Assembly (NCBI GenBank): GCA_003278545.1
Contig: QCEF01000001.1
Span: 1 to 64,000 of the forward strand
DNA: 64,000 nt
Direction: 5' to 3'
Source of the DNA: Prochlorococcus sp. AG-355-N16
GTDB lineage: Bacteria; Cyanobacteriota; Cyanobacteriia; PCC-6307; Cyanobiaceae
The position numbers and the translations under genes were made by a program. Within the stretch, counting starts at the first letter, position 1; every line of letters begins with the position of its first letter. Shown piece by piece: positions 18,330 through 27,608 of the stretch. The notes beneath the pieces were generated by a model, which made no database searches, was not told the DNA's origin, and was given only the letters and a program-made list of their open reading frames with translations.

Positions 18330-19154
18330 ATGTTCAATCAACTAGAAATTCTCTCTGATGAACAAAGTGAAAAGCTTTATACAATTAGAAGATACATTAA
18401 GAATCTTGATAGTGTTTGTATTGCTTATTCCGGAGGAGTTGATAGTACATTAGTAGCATCATTAGCATTCGAGCAATTAGGTAGCAAAGCAATCGCTATA
18501 ACTGGCATTTCTCCTGCACTAGCCAATAGTCTTCGTGAAGAAGCAAGAAGACAAGCAAAATGGATTGGAGTAAAGCATTTAGAAATTAAAACATCAGAGT
18601 TAGACCAACCAAGTTACAGTGAAAACCCTAAGGATAGGTGCTTTGCATGCAAAAAAGAGCTTCATAAACATACAACTTACCTCTCTAAAAAACTTAATTA
18701 CAAGATTGTTTTAGATGGAGTCAATCTGGATGATCTTAAAGATTACAGACCAGGTATACAAGCCTCAAAACAAGCAGGAGTTATCTCTCCCCTTGCAAAA
18801 TTTAAAGTCTCAAAACAAGACATTAGAGATATATCAAGAGCATTGGGTTTTCCTTGGTGGGATAAACCTGCGCAACCTTGCTTATCATCAAGATTTCCTT
18901 ATGGCCATGAAATAACTAGTGAAAGGCTAAAAATGGTTGAGAAAGCAGAAGAATATCTTAAAGAATGTGGATTATCGGAGGTTAGAGTTAGATGCCAAGG
19001 CTTAACTGCAAGAATAGAAATTCCCCAAGATGAATTAAGGCAATTTTTTTACAAATATAATTTTAATGAGTTAGTTCAATATTTTTCTAATTTAGGATTT
19101 AATTGCACAAGTTTAGATCTTGAGGGACTAGTAAGTGGAAAATTAAATAGGTAA
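18330..19154 (+). CDS. larE: ATP-dependent sacrificial sulfur transferase LarE
   Basis: A PP-loop ATP pyrophosphatase of the LarE family, which sulfurates the pyridinium carboxylate precursor of the nickel-pincer cofactor. The 274 aa form starts at ATG 18330; a TTG 21 nt upstream gives 281 aa. The PP-loop is SGGVDST (34-40). C184 in AQPCLSSRFPYG corresponds to the sacrificial Cys of Lactobacillus LarE, and CFAC lies at 104-107. No larA, larB or larC is nearby, so the product it helps make is unknown. Confidence 0.85.
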   Translation: MFNQLEILSDEQSEKLYTIRRYIKNLDSVCIAYSGGVDSTLVASLAFEQLGSKAIAITGISPALANSLREEARRQAKWIGVKHLEIKTSELDQPSYSENPKDRCFACKKELHKHTTYLSKKLNYKIVLDGVNLDDLKDYRPGIQASKQAGVISPLAKFKVSKQDIRDISRALGFPWWDKPAQPCLSSRFPYGHEITSERLKMVEKAEEYLKECGLSEVRVRCQGLTARIEIPQDELRQFFYKYNFNELVQYFSNLGFNCTSLDLEGLVSGKLNR

Positions 19155-19160
19155 ATTTTT

Positions 19161-19595
19161 TCAAACAATCGTTCTGATCTGCTTAGAGACTGCAGAAGGT
19201 GGATTTCGCTCAATGACACGCAAAGAATGTTCTTTAGCCATCAAAGATTCAATTAAATATTGACTAGCTAGTTCAGGTATCATATTTTGACCACATGTAA
19301 AAATATCGACTGCCGAATAATTAGATTCAGGCCAAGTATGTATTGAAATATGAGATTCCGCCAGTAATGCAATTGCCGTAACCCCCTGAGGCTCAAATTT
19401 ATTACTAATCAAATTCAAAACTGTTGCATTTGCCAATTTAGCAGCTCTATTTAAAATACAGCGCAAAAAGGATTCGTCATTTAATTTTTCGCGATCGCAT
19501 CTATAAAGTTCCAACAAAAAATGTTTACTTTGATGACTTAATTTTTGCTCATCACTTAACGAACTTAAAATTTGACTTTTTTTGTAGATTGTCAT
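19161..19595 (-). CDS. speD: S-adenosylmethionine decarboxylase proenzyme
   Basis: SpeD supplies decarboxylated SAM for spermidine synthesis. The proenzyme cleaves itself to create a pyruvoyl group. The conserved self-cleavage site LLAESHISIHTWPE is present, with cleavage expected between E80 and S81. H86 and C101 (FTCG) are the expected processing and catalytic residues. At 144 aa it is the short bacterial class. It converges on larE with a 6-nt gap. Confidence 0.93.
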   Translation of the reverse strand: MTIYKKSQILSSLSDEQKLSHQSKHFLLELYRCDREKLNDESFLRCILNRAAKLANATVLNLISNKFEPQGVTAIALLAESHISIHTWPESNYSAVDIFTCGQNMIPELASQYLIESLMAKEHSLRVIERNPPSAVSKQIRTIV

Positions 19596-19648
19596 TTAAG
19601 AAATTTTTATGAAATTAAGATTAGCTAAAAATCATGCCTTTTTGGAAA

Positions 19649-20740
19649 TTATAAGTGAATCATTTGTGAGGAGCCTAAGAAAGACTGATTAAATTTATCT
19701 AAATGTGTCGCACTTATAAAACATTGACTATCTTTACCAACAGAATTTAATAACAAATTTTGCCTGGTTAAATCTAATTCCGCCAAGACATCATCCAATA
19801 TAAGTATTGGAGGAACATTTAATGTTTTAGTTAATAAATCGAGTTCAGCCATCTTTAAAGCCAAGATAAAAGTCCTTTGCTGTCCTGAGGAACCATATTT
19901 TCTAACTGAAATATTATTGATTAGAAACTCAACATCATCACGATGAGGTCCAAAATTACATTTACCAGTCAATGCTTCTATTGAACGCTGATTTAAGAGT
20001 TGTTCTGCTATTTTTTTACTTATAACATCTTCTTCTTCTTCTTCTGGACTTATATTTTGTATCCCCGAAAGATAATTAATATCTATTTGCTCTTGAGATT
20101 TACTTAAATGATTATGCCAATATTCAACATATGGTTTTATTTTTAATAAAGCTCTTCTTCTTCGTCTAAAAATTCTTGTACTTATTATTGACATTTGAAT
20201 ATCAAAGCTTTCAACAATATCTGTGGATTGGGTTTTTAAGAAACTTTCCGAACGCCAAAAATGACTTCTTTGTTTTAAAAGCCTATTAAATCTACTGATC
20301 AGGTCCAAATATACTGGTTCAAGCTGAGATACGACCTTATCAATCCATGTTCTTCGATAACTGGGTTCACTTCTAACAATATCTATATCGTTAGAACAGA
20401 AACATACACTCCGAATATAATTCTTTATTTCACTATGTTTTTTCAAGATTGATTCATTGACATAAATTCTTTTAGGACCTTTTCGGAATAAATTTAACTT
20501 TAAATCGTCTTTAAAATTTATCTGTCCTAAAACTACAGCCATATCACTGTCGTTCTCTATTAAATCTTTATCGCTTAGTGCTCTATTAGATTTTAATTGA
20601 CTTAAAAATTCAACCGATTCAAGTAAATTTGACTTGCCAATACCATTGCAACCAAGAACAATTGCTCTTTGCTCTTTTAGATCAATTTCAAAACTTTTAT
20701 GGTTCCGAAAATTTTTAATTTTTAATTTATTTAAAAAAAT
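19649..20740 (-). CDS. recF: DNA replication/repair protein RecF, start codon anomalous
   Basis: RecF loads RecA at gapped DNA. The first standard start in frame is ATG 20542, but that 297 aa form loses the ATPase head. Reading on upstream gives KLKIKNFRNHKSFEIDL and Walker A GCNGIGKSN (about 20631-20656), then RALSDKDLIENDSDM, all typical RecF. The signature and Walker B regions are SSGQQRTFILALKMAEL and ILILDDVLAELD. In-frame ATG, GTG and TTG are absent up to the stop at 20813-20815. I set the start at ATT 20740 (363 aa). Two ATGs (20757, 20753) lie in the other frames just before an A8 tract, so a one-base slip or sequencing error would give a normal protein. Confidence 0.85.
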   Translation of the reverse strand: MFLNKLKIKNFRNHKSFEIDLKEQRAIVLGCNGIGKSNLLESVEFLSQLKSNRALSDKDLIENDSDMAVVLGQINFKDDLKLNLFRKGPKRIYVNESILKKHSEIKNYIRSVCFCSNDIDIVRSEPSYRRTWIDKVVSQLEPVYLDLISRFNRLLKQRSHFWRSESFLKTQSTDIVESFDIQMSIISTRIFRRRRRALLKIKPYVEYWHNHLSKSQEQIDINYLSGIQNISPEEEEEDVISKKIAEQLLNQRSIEALTGKCNFGPHRDDVEFLINNISVRKYGSSGQQRTFILALKMAELDLLTKTLNVPPILILDDVLAELDLTRQNLLLNSVGKDSQCFISATHLDKFNQSFLGSSQMIHL

Positions 20741-20817
20741 TTTTTTTGTGCATTCATTAATTAAATTAGCTAAGTTTAAAATATTTAGATTTTCTTTAAA
20801 GAAATTGAAAAATTAAA

Positions 20818-20891
20818 GGGCATGTAGCTCAGTTGGATAGAGCATCAGATTCCGGTTCTGAGAGTCGGGGGTTCGAATCCCTCCATGCTCG
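20818..20891 (+). tRNA. trnR: tRNA-Arg (anticodon CCG)
   Basis: A 74-nt cloverleaf: GGGCATG pairs with CATGCTC (one G-T), the D-arm is GCTCAGTTGGATAGAGC, and the anticodon stem CAGA/TCTG encloses TTCCGGT with anticodon CCG. The T-arm is CGGGGGTTCGAATCCCTCC. It is divergent from recF and immediately precedes the convergent acetyltransferase-like gene. Confidence 0.94.
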
Positions 20892-20902
20892 TAAAATATT
20901 TT

Positions 20903-21349
20903 TTAAAGTTTATATCCCATTACTCTTATCCCATTTGGATCTAGTATGAATCCATTTTCCTCTAAACTATTAAACGAAGATACTGGAGCCTGTACAGAAA
21001 TACTGCATCCAGGCATTTCTCTATTTATTTTCTCAAGAGTTACTTGAAGTAATATTGAGTAATAAAGTTGCTGATTTTTGCCTGGGAATGCACTTAAATT
21101 CCACAAGTTAGCATTCAATCCCTTGTCGGACGTAACCCTTACAAAGCCATATAATTTACTTTTCAATTCATTCTGTATGGTAAAAAAGAAATTACTTTTC
21201 TGAATAGCCTCAGCAAGAGGTTTTATTGGAAATATCTCACAACCACAATTCGCTAAAAGTTTGTTAACTTCTTTAGCTAGTGGGATTTGAGAAGAGTTAA
21301 CAAAATAACCTTCTGGAAGAACAAGTTTTTTTTTAGAAAAATATTGCAA
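20903..21349 (-). CDS. putative GNAT-like N-acetyltransferase
   Basis: The 148 aa protein has the rhythm of a small GNAT enzyme: a central strand KLYGFVRVTSDKGLNANLWNLSAFPG, a helix with YYSILLQVTLEKINREMPGCSISVQAP, and a C-terminal SLEENGFILDPNGIRVMGY resembling the last GNAT strands. The acetyl-CoA loop (R/QxxGxG/A) is not clear, so the family call is tentative. It lies 3 nt downstream of ppc and probably shares its transcript. Confidence 0.5.
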   Translation of the reverse strand: MQYFSKKKLVLPEGYFVNSSQIPLAKEVNKLLANCGCEIFPIKPLAEAIQKSNFFFTIQNELKSKLYGFVRVTSDKGLNANLWNLSAFPGKNQQLYYSILLQVTLEKINREMPGCSISVQAPVSSFNSLEENGFILDPNGIRVMGYKL

Positions 21350-21352
21350 TTA

Positions 21353-24322
21353 TCAACCAGTATTTCTCATGCCAGCTGCTATCCCATTAATAGTTAAAAG
21401 TGCTCCCCTCAATAGTTCACTTCTGCTGTAAGCTCTTCTAGATTCATCTTTATCCATAACAAATTCGCTTATTGGGGGTTGTCTTGTCTGGTCTCTTAAT
21501 CTTCTTAGAAGTGAAACTTGCAAAAACCCTAATGGAATAATTGTCTTATTTCTCAAGCTTACTGATGATTTCAAGTCTCTATCAGATTCTAAGAGCTTAT
21601 TTTTACCAGTAATTTCAAGTATTAAAGATTTTGTAAGATTATATTCTTTAGAAATTACCTCAAAAATATCATCAAAAGAATGTTTATTTTCTTTACTACC
21701 AAGAGTATCAACATAATATCTAGCAACTTCTAAATCCACCTTAGATAATGTCATTTCTACCTTAGATATGATCATCCTAAAAAATGGCCATCTTTGATGC
21801 AGAACTCTTAATAATTCAATTTGTTGAGGATCAGAATTTAATTCAGATGACAATGCAGTGCCGACTCCAAACCAACTTGGCAAAAGAAATCTACTTTGTG
21901 TCCAACCAAACACCCATGGAATAGCTCTTAAACTTGATAAATCTTTTGCACCTTTTTTTCTTCTAGCAGGCCTACTAGATATCTGTAATTTACTTATTTC
22001 TTCTATTGGAGTTACCTCTTGAAAGAAATTTAACAAATCAGGATTCTCATGCACTAATTTTCTGTAATGAGACCTTGATGTTTCTGCCAACCTAGACATC
22101 AATTGATTCCATTCTGGAGTAGCGTCAAGTCTATTATTGACCAAACTATTTTGAATTACCGCTGTAGTAACAGTCTCAAGATTATACAAAGCTAGTTCGG
22201 GAAGACTATATTTAGAAGCTAAAACTTCACCTTGTTCTGTTATTTTTATTCGCCCTTTTAAAGTGCCGCTTGGTTGAGCCAATATTGCCTGGTAGGCTGG
22301 TCCTCCTCCTCTTCCTACAGAACCACCTCTTCCATGAAAAAGTCTTAGCAATATATTATTTCTACTTGAGAGATTTTGAAGAGCTATTTGGGCTCTATGA
22401 ATTTCCCAGTTACTAGAAACAAACCCCGAATCTTTATTGCTATCAGAATATCCAAGCATTAATTCTTGGAGAGGTTTAAAAGATTCTCCTACTTTTGGCA
22501 ATAACGATCTATAGAAATCTAATTTAAATAACTTTTCCATTACTTCTGGTGCTCTTTTAAGGTCTTCCACAGTTTCAAAAAGAGGAACAACTAATAATTT
22601 TGACTTTTGTGAATTTTGATCAAGGATTCCCATTTCTTTGGCCAGTAAGAGAACTTCAAGTAAATCAGATGCACTATGACTCATTGAAATTACATAAGAA
22701 TGACAAATGCGACTTCCAAATTCTTGCTGTAGTCTCTTGACCATTTTAAAAACTGAAAAGGTTTCTTCTGTGGTTTTTGTCCAGTTAACATCAGATGGAA
22801 TTAAAGGCCTTTTTGTATTTAATTCGTCTATGAGCCATTGTATTTTCTCTTCCTCAGACATTTGGTCATATTGAACAGATAAATCAAGATGATTTGTAAG
22901 CTCTTGTATAGCATCACTATGCCTTGTACTCTCTTGACGAATATCTAAACTTGCTAAAGAAAATCCAAAAATATGAACTTGAGTAAGTAAGTTGTTTACA
23001 GATTCACAAGTTAAATCCGTACTAATCAAGCTATTTTTAATTAGTTCGAGATCATAAGTAAATTCGTTTACTGACTTGTAATATAAGTTTTCAACTTTAT
23101 CTAGATTTTTGTTATCTATTTCTCCTTCTAAAGCAAATTTCCACCCACTATCAGCTAGTAAATTATTTCTTTCTTGTGTTAATCTTAATTTTTCTAAAAT
23201 ATAACTTAATTTCAATCTGTAGGGTTCTGATCTATACCTTGTAGCTCTAGCTTCATATATTTCAGGGAACTTAACCCTATCAGTTTCGAGTGACTCTAAT
23301 AGAGAGGAACTGACTTGACTCCATTGCATCGAGACACTTAATTGATCTCTAAGATTAGACGTCGCAATAATATATCTTTCCAACATCAACTGTCTTTGGT
23401 AGCAAGCAGTTCTCCATGTTATCTCAGGAGTGACCGATGGATTACCGTCCCTATCAGAGCCTACCCAAGAACCAAAGTTACAAAAAGATTCAGAGGGCAT
23501 CTGAACATCTGGATAATTTTCGGTAAGTGCTTCAGCGATTCTCCCCCGCAATTGCGGCATCGCATTAAATAAAACTTGCTGAAAATAATGTAGGGCATAA
23601 TCAACCTCATCTAAAACTGAAGGTTTAAATTGATGCAATTCATCTGTTCTCCACCAAAGTCTTACTTCCTCTTTTAATTGGTTTTTTAGAGAATTTTTTT
23701 CTTCTTTTGTTAGAAATTGCTCAATCTGTATTTTTTTTAACAAATTTGCTACTCTTGTTTGCTTATGTCTAATTGTATGTCTTACGATCTCGGTCGGATG
23801 AGCAGTAAAAACCAAACGAATATCCATTTCCTGCAATAATTCCTCTAATTTTCCTGGTGGTACATTTAATTTCCTCAGCCTGTAAAATAATTCTCTAAAA
23901 GTTACTGGAGCATTTTGCCTAGCCAATGCTGGAGCAAAAGGATCAAGATTGTCGGGAGATTTTTGAACATCCTTATTGGTAAAGCTTTGAATATATCTAT
24001 CTTCTTCAACTCTTTGTTCCAAAATATTCACAAGTTGAAAATACAATGAAAACGCTCTTGCTGCTGCTATGGATTCTGCTAAATCCATAGAATTTACAAT
24101 GTCAACTATTTCATTTTTAAAAGTTTTTGAACTATCGCCATCAATTTGTTTTGAATAACTTAATTCTTTAAGTTGTATCAATCTCTCTGCTTGATCATCT
24201 GGGCATTCTTCTCTGAGCACAGATTCCCAGAGATCTTCAATGAGAAGACGATTTTTATCAAGTGGATCATTGTTACTTATCAAATCCACATTATTATTTT
24301 TTATCTGTCGAATAGATTCCAT
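21353..24322 (-). CDS. ppc: phosphoenolpyruvate carboxylase
   Basis: PEPC carboxylates phosphoenolpyruvate to oxaloacetate, feeding C4 carbon to the TCA cycle and amino acids. The 989 aa product has the catalytic His in VFTAHPTE (H175), the bicarbonate/PEP loop [25 protein letters not shown], and the invariant C-terminus [11 protein letters not shown]. Length is typical for cyanobacteria. The upstream spacer to gshA is 52 nt. Confidence 0.98.
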   Translation of the reverse strand: MESIRQIKNNNVDLISNNDPLDKNRLLIEDLWESVLREECPDDQAERLIQLKELSYSKQIDGDSSKTFKNEIVDIVNSMDLAESIAAARAFSLYFQLVNILEQRVEEDRYIQSFTNKDVQKSPDNLDPFAPALARQNAPVTFRELFYRLRKLNVPPGKLEELLQEMDIRLVFTAHPTEIVRHTIRHKQTRVANLLKKIQIEQFLTKEEKNSLKNQLKEEVRLWWRTDELHQFKPSVLDEVDYALHYFQQVLFNAMPQLRGRIAEALTENYPDVQMPSESFCNFGSWVGSDRDGNPSVTPEITWRTACYQRQLMLERYIIATSNLRDQLSVSMQWSQVSSSLLESLETDRVKFPEIYEARATRYRSEPYRLKLSYILEKLRLTQERNNLLADSGWKFALEGEIDNKNLDKVENLYYKSVNEFTYDLELIKNSLISTDLTCESVNNLLTQVHIFGFSLASLDIRQESTRHSDAIQELTNHLDLSVQYDQMSEEEKIQWLIDELNTKRPLIPSDVNWTKTTEETFSVFKMVKRLQQEFGSRICHSYVISMSHSASDLLEVLLLAKEMGILDQNSQKSKLLVVPLFETVEDLKRAPEVMEKLFKLDFYRSLLPKVGESFKPLQELMLGYSDSNKDSGFVSSNWEIHRAQIALQNLSSRNNILLRLFHGRGGSVGRGGGPAYQAILAQPSGTLKGRIKITEQGEVLASKYSLPELALYNLETVTTAVIQNSLVNNRLDATPEWNQLMSRLAETSRSHYRKLVHENPDLLNFFQEVTPIEEISKLQISSRPARRKKGAKDLSSLRAIPWVFGWTQSRFLLPSWFGVGTALSSELNSDPQQIELLRVLHQRWPFFRMIISKVEMTLSKVDLEVARYYVDTLGSKENKHSFDDIFEVISKEYNLTKSLILEITGKNKLLESDRDLKSSVSLRNKTIIPLGFLQVSLLRRLRDQTRQPPISEFVMDKDESRRAYSRSELLRGALLTINGIAAGMRNTG

Positions 24323-24374
24323 ATAATCATTATGTCACAAGTAAAAATATTCAGATCAAAGTTTATTTAAAAAA

Positions 24375-25493
24375 TCAAACATTCTTGGCCTCACTCCTAA
24401 TCATATCTTCGATAGAAATTTTCATTATCTGCTCAATAGAAAGACCTTTTTCATATTGATTTATCCATTTCATAGATTGATTGCCTTCTTCAAGCACTTT
24501 ATAGATAGGATCTAAAAGATGTTTCATACCAAAATCTTCTGCTGTGGATGACAAATCTGATAATAAATTTTGAATCCATTCTCTACAAATGACTTTTTTA
24601 CCATCTTGCCAGTGAATTAACTCTGAATTCAGACTATCTTTAGCAGCATTAATTTCATTTTGATCACATATTTCTGACAACTCATCCATAGAGAAAATAC
24701 TTGCATTCATAGGATCTAAGGTATGTATATTTTCAAAAAGATTTAAAATCCTTAGTTCTATCATGGCCGTTATCCCTAAAAGTAGATTAATATCGTGAAC
24801 AAAATCACAAATTCTTAATTCCAAACGATCAAGAATTAAAGGTCTTTGTGGACCATTTGGTCGGATTGAAGACCAAAAATGCCTAATATTTTGCATTTTT
24901 TTATTAGATATATTTTCCTCTATCCAGTCGATATAAGAATTATGATTTACAAAAAAAGGAACCTTGCTAGGTGTTTTAGGAAACTGGATCCATCTCTGCG
25001 AATGATTATTCGTAATTTTATTATTTAAAAAAGGTGAACTAGCACTTAATGATAGATATAGAGCGGCCTCAGATCTTATAAGCCTTATAGCAGTAAAAAG
25101 TTTATCTAAATCATTTATTCCTATGTTTATATGGACACTTGAAGTTGCAATAGATATTCCATAATTATCTTGAATAAATTGGTGATAATCGTTGTCAAGA
25201 TCAGATCTTTGAAATGTAATATCGTGTTTAAAACAAAGCGTGGATGAAGGAATAATTGTTAAATTTTTAGTATTGAGCCACTTCCTTAACTTTTTTCTTG
25301 GATTTATTAATTTCTCGAATAAAAACTTGTAGTCTTTTTCAGGTGTTGTTATGTATTCAACATTTCTGTTATCTGGCTCTTTTACAAAATCAGAAAATTT
25401 TTTCTCAATATCAGCTGAAACACCAATATGAGAATCTAAAGAACCTGTAAAAAGTTCCACCTCAAAACCTTTATAAAGATTATCTTTACTCAT
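24375..25493 (-). CDS. gshA: glutamate-cysteine ligase, cyanobacterial type
   Basis: The first step of glutathione synthesis. The 372 aa protein matches the cyanobacterial GshA family: KGFEVELFTGS at the N-terminus, then GISIATSSVHINIGI, RSEAALYLSLSASSPFLNN and the RPNGPQRPLILDRLELRICDFVHD block. It follows trpE with one base between stop and ATG, so the two are likely one transcript, trpE-gshA. Confidence 0.85.
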   Translation of the reverse strand: MSKDNLYKGFEVELFTGSLDSHIGVSADIEKKFSDFVKEPDNRNVEYITTPEKDYKFLFEKLINPRKKLRKWLNTKNLTIIPSSTLCFKHDITFQRSDLDNDYHQFIQDNYGISIATSSVHINIGINDLDKLFTAIRLIRSEAALYLSLSASSPFLNNKITNNHSQRWIQFPKTPSKVPFFVNHNSYIDWIEENISNKKMQNIRHFWSSIRPNGPQRPLILDRLELRICDFVHDINLLLGITAMIELRILNLFENIHTLDPMNASIFSMDELSEICDQNEINAAKDSLNSELIHWQDGKKVICREWIQNLLSDLSSTAEDFGMKHLLDPIYKVLEEGNQSMKWINQYEKGLSIEQIMKISIEDMIRSEAKNV

Positions 25494-25494
25494 T

Positions 25495-27015
25495 TTATTT
25501 ATTCAAACAGGCTAATGCTTTTAGTATCCCCTTCGCTTTATTAATTGTCTCTTGATATTCATTTTCAGGAAAAGAATCAGCGACTATTCCTGCTCCTGCT
25601 TGCACTGAAACATCGTATTTCCCATCTCTTGAGGGTTTAACAATCATAGTTCTTATCGTAATGGCAGTATTTAATGCACCATTGATATCAATAGATCCGT
25701 AAACACCAGCATAAGGTCCTCTAGCATCTTTTTCAAAATGCTTAATCAATTGCATAGCTCTTATTTTTGGGGCGCCAGTTACTGTCCCAGCTGGAAAAGA
25801 TGCTTTTAGCAAATCCCAGACATCAGCATTGTTTTTTAATATGCCCTCAACTTCACTAACTATATGCATAACATGTGAATATTTCTCAATAACCATTAAA
25901 TCCTTGACCTTCACAGTACCAATTTCACAAACTCTTCCAAGATCATTTCTCCCAAGATCAATTAGCATTACATGCTCAGCTATCTCTTTTGGATCTTTTA
26001 ATAAATCCTTTTCTAGTTCTAAGTCTTGTTGATTATCAATACCTCTAGGTCTTGTGCCAGCTATTGGTCTTAAGCTTGCGACAATCTCGCTATTTTTATT
26101 TATTTTAGCTTTAACCATTACTTCAGGACTCGAACCTATCAGATACCATGAGCCAAAATCAAAAAATGACATGTATGGAGATGGATTAACCATCCTCAAA
26201 CTTCTATACAAACTAAAGGGATCATTATTGACTTGAGTTTGAAATCTCTGACTTATAACTATTTGGAAGATATCTCCCTTTCTTATGTATTCTTTTGCTG
26301 AGATAACTGCATCCTCAAAATCTTTTTTCTTCCAGTTACTTTCTAGATCTAAATTCAAATTCTCATTCTCATTCCAATCTAAAAACTCATTTTCTTTTAG
26401 AGGAATTCTCATTAAATTTCTAGTTTCCTTAATCTTAGAAATTGAGTTTTGATACAACTCTTCAATCGAAGACTCTTTAGAAGAAGTTGTATCTGCATAA
26501 ACCACTGCAGTAATACATCTTTTTATTTGATCAAAAACAACTAATTGATCAAAAAACATCCAGGAACCATGCGGGATATTGTTTTCTGGTATTTCATTTA
26601 TTGGAACGCTTGGCTCTATTCGATTTATTAATTCATAACCCCAAGAGCCATATAACTGCCCAATGGATGGTAATTCTTCAAGCATGGTTGACTTATATTC
26701 CTTTGTCCAACTTTTTAAAATATCAAAAGGATCACCTTTATGTGTTTCAGTTTTGCCATTATTCCAAGTTTTAACTATTTCTTCTCCGTAACAAACGGCT
26801 TCCCAAAGAGGGTTAGTAGCAACAATACTCCACCTACCCAAATTCTCCCCACCTTCAACAGATTCAAGAAAAACGCCATGGGAATCTTTTGAAGATAATT
26901 TTAACCACGTCGATAATGGAGTCTCTAAATCTGCAGGCCAAGTTTCAACAATAGGTATAAAATTTTTACCTTCTTTGTAAGCCTTTAAAAAACTATCTTT
27001 CTGTGTGCTGATCAT
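25495..27015 (-). CDS. trpE: anthranilate synthase component I
   Basis: TrpE converts chorismate to anthranilate using ammonia from its glutaminase partner. The 506 aa product has the chorismate-binding domain with GDIFQIVISQRF, ASLRPIAGTRPRG, DLGRNDLGRVCEIGTVKV, and FPAGTVTGAPKIRAMQLI. The N-terminal LLES-like motif of feedback-inhibited TrpE appears as GVFLESVEGGENLGRWS. The partner trpG is not in the window. Confidence 0.95.
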   Translation of the reverse strand: MISTQKDSFLKAYKEGKNFIPIVETWPADLETPLSTWLKLSSKDSHGVFLESVEGGENLGRWSIVATNPLWEAVCYGEEIVKTWNNGKTETHKGDPFDILKSWTKEYKSTMLEELPSIGQLYGSWGYELINRIEPSVPINEIPENNIPHGSWMFFDQLVVFDQIKRCITAVVYADTTSSKESSIEELYQNSISKIKETRNLMRIPLKENEFLDWNENENLNLDLESNWKKKDFEDAVISAKEYIRKGDIFQIVISQRFQTQVNNDPFSLYRSLRMVNPSPYMSFFDFGSWYLIGSSPEVMVKAKINKNSEIVASLRPIAGTRPRGIDNQQDLELEKDLLKDPKEIAEHVMLIDLGRNDLGRVCEIGTVKVKDLMVIEKYSHVMHIVSEVEGILKNNADVWDLLKASFPAGTVTGAPKIRAMQLIKHFEKDARGPYAGVYGSIDINGALNTAITIRTMIVKPSRDGKYDVSVQAGAGIVADSFPENEYQETINKAKGILKALACLNK

Positions 27016-27074
27016 ATTAATAATGTCAGCCCAAATTATAATTATTTTCTTCTTTTATATCAACTTTAAGGAAG

Positions 27075-27497
27075 TTAATCAAAAGTATTCTTAGTTGTAA
27101 ATTTTAAACCAGCTGGATTAGGATTCTCACCTATTCTTCTAGGATTGTGACCTACTTTCTCTCTGCCTTCATTCACTTTTTCAGAGAAAACACCATCCTT
27201 TGGGTGTAAAAATTCAATATCGCCACCTGGGAATATTCGGTATATTTTAAAATCTTCAATTCTTGGTTTGAAAGCTCTTAATTGTGTCCCTAATGCAAGG
27301 CATTGTTCTTTTCTTGCAAAGTACATTAAATTATCACCTTCATGCATTATAGCCGCTCCGCCGGTGGGCAATTCAAATGCTTGTTCTTTTGAACTTTTCC
27401 ATACAATTGCATATTTTTCTTCGGTTTCTGCTGAGTTTAATAAACCCCCAGTACTTCCTATATGCTTTGGAAATTGACCAACTAAAGTTTCAGTCAT
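27075..27497 (-). CDS. psaD: photosystem I subunit II (PsaD)
   Basis: PsaD sits on the stromal side of PSI, holds PsaC in place and docks ferredoxin. The 140 aa product carries the signature [34 protein letters not shown] and [45 protein letters not shown]. It lies downstream of the histidine kinase with a 111-nt spacer that probably carries its own promoter. Confidence 0.98.
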   Translation of the reverse strand: MTETLVGQFPKHIGSTGGLLNSAETEEKYAIVWKSSKEQAFELPTGGAAIMHEGDNLMYFARKEQCLALGTQLRAFKPRIEDFKIYRIFPGGDIEFLHPKDGVFSEKVNEGREKVGHNPRRIGENPNPAGLKFTTKNTFD

Positions 27498-27608
27498 CCT
27501 AGATTTTAAGTTATTTATACTAAGAAATTAGCATTCATATTTTGCAAAATTCAAAATTAATAGTAAATTTTCTACATTATTTAATATATGTAAAAATTGT
27601 TTGTCATT

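Noticed and set aside
20634-20816. 60-codon plus-strand frame opposite the recF 5' end
   Set aside because: It lies antisense to the conserved RecF Walker A region, which is clearly the coding sense.
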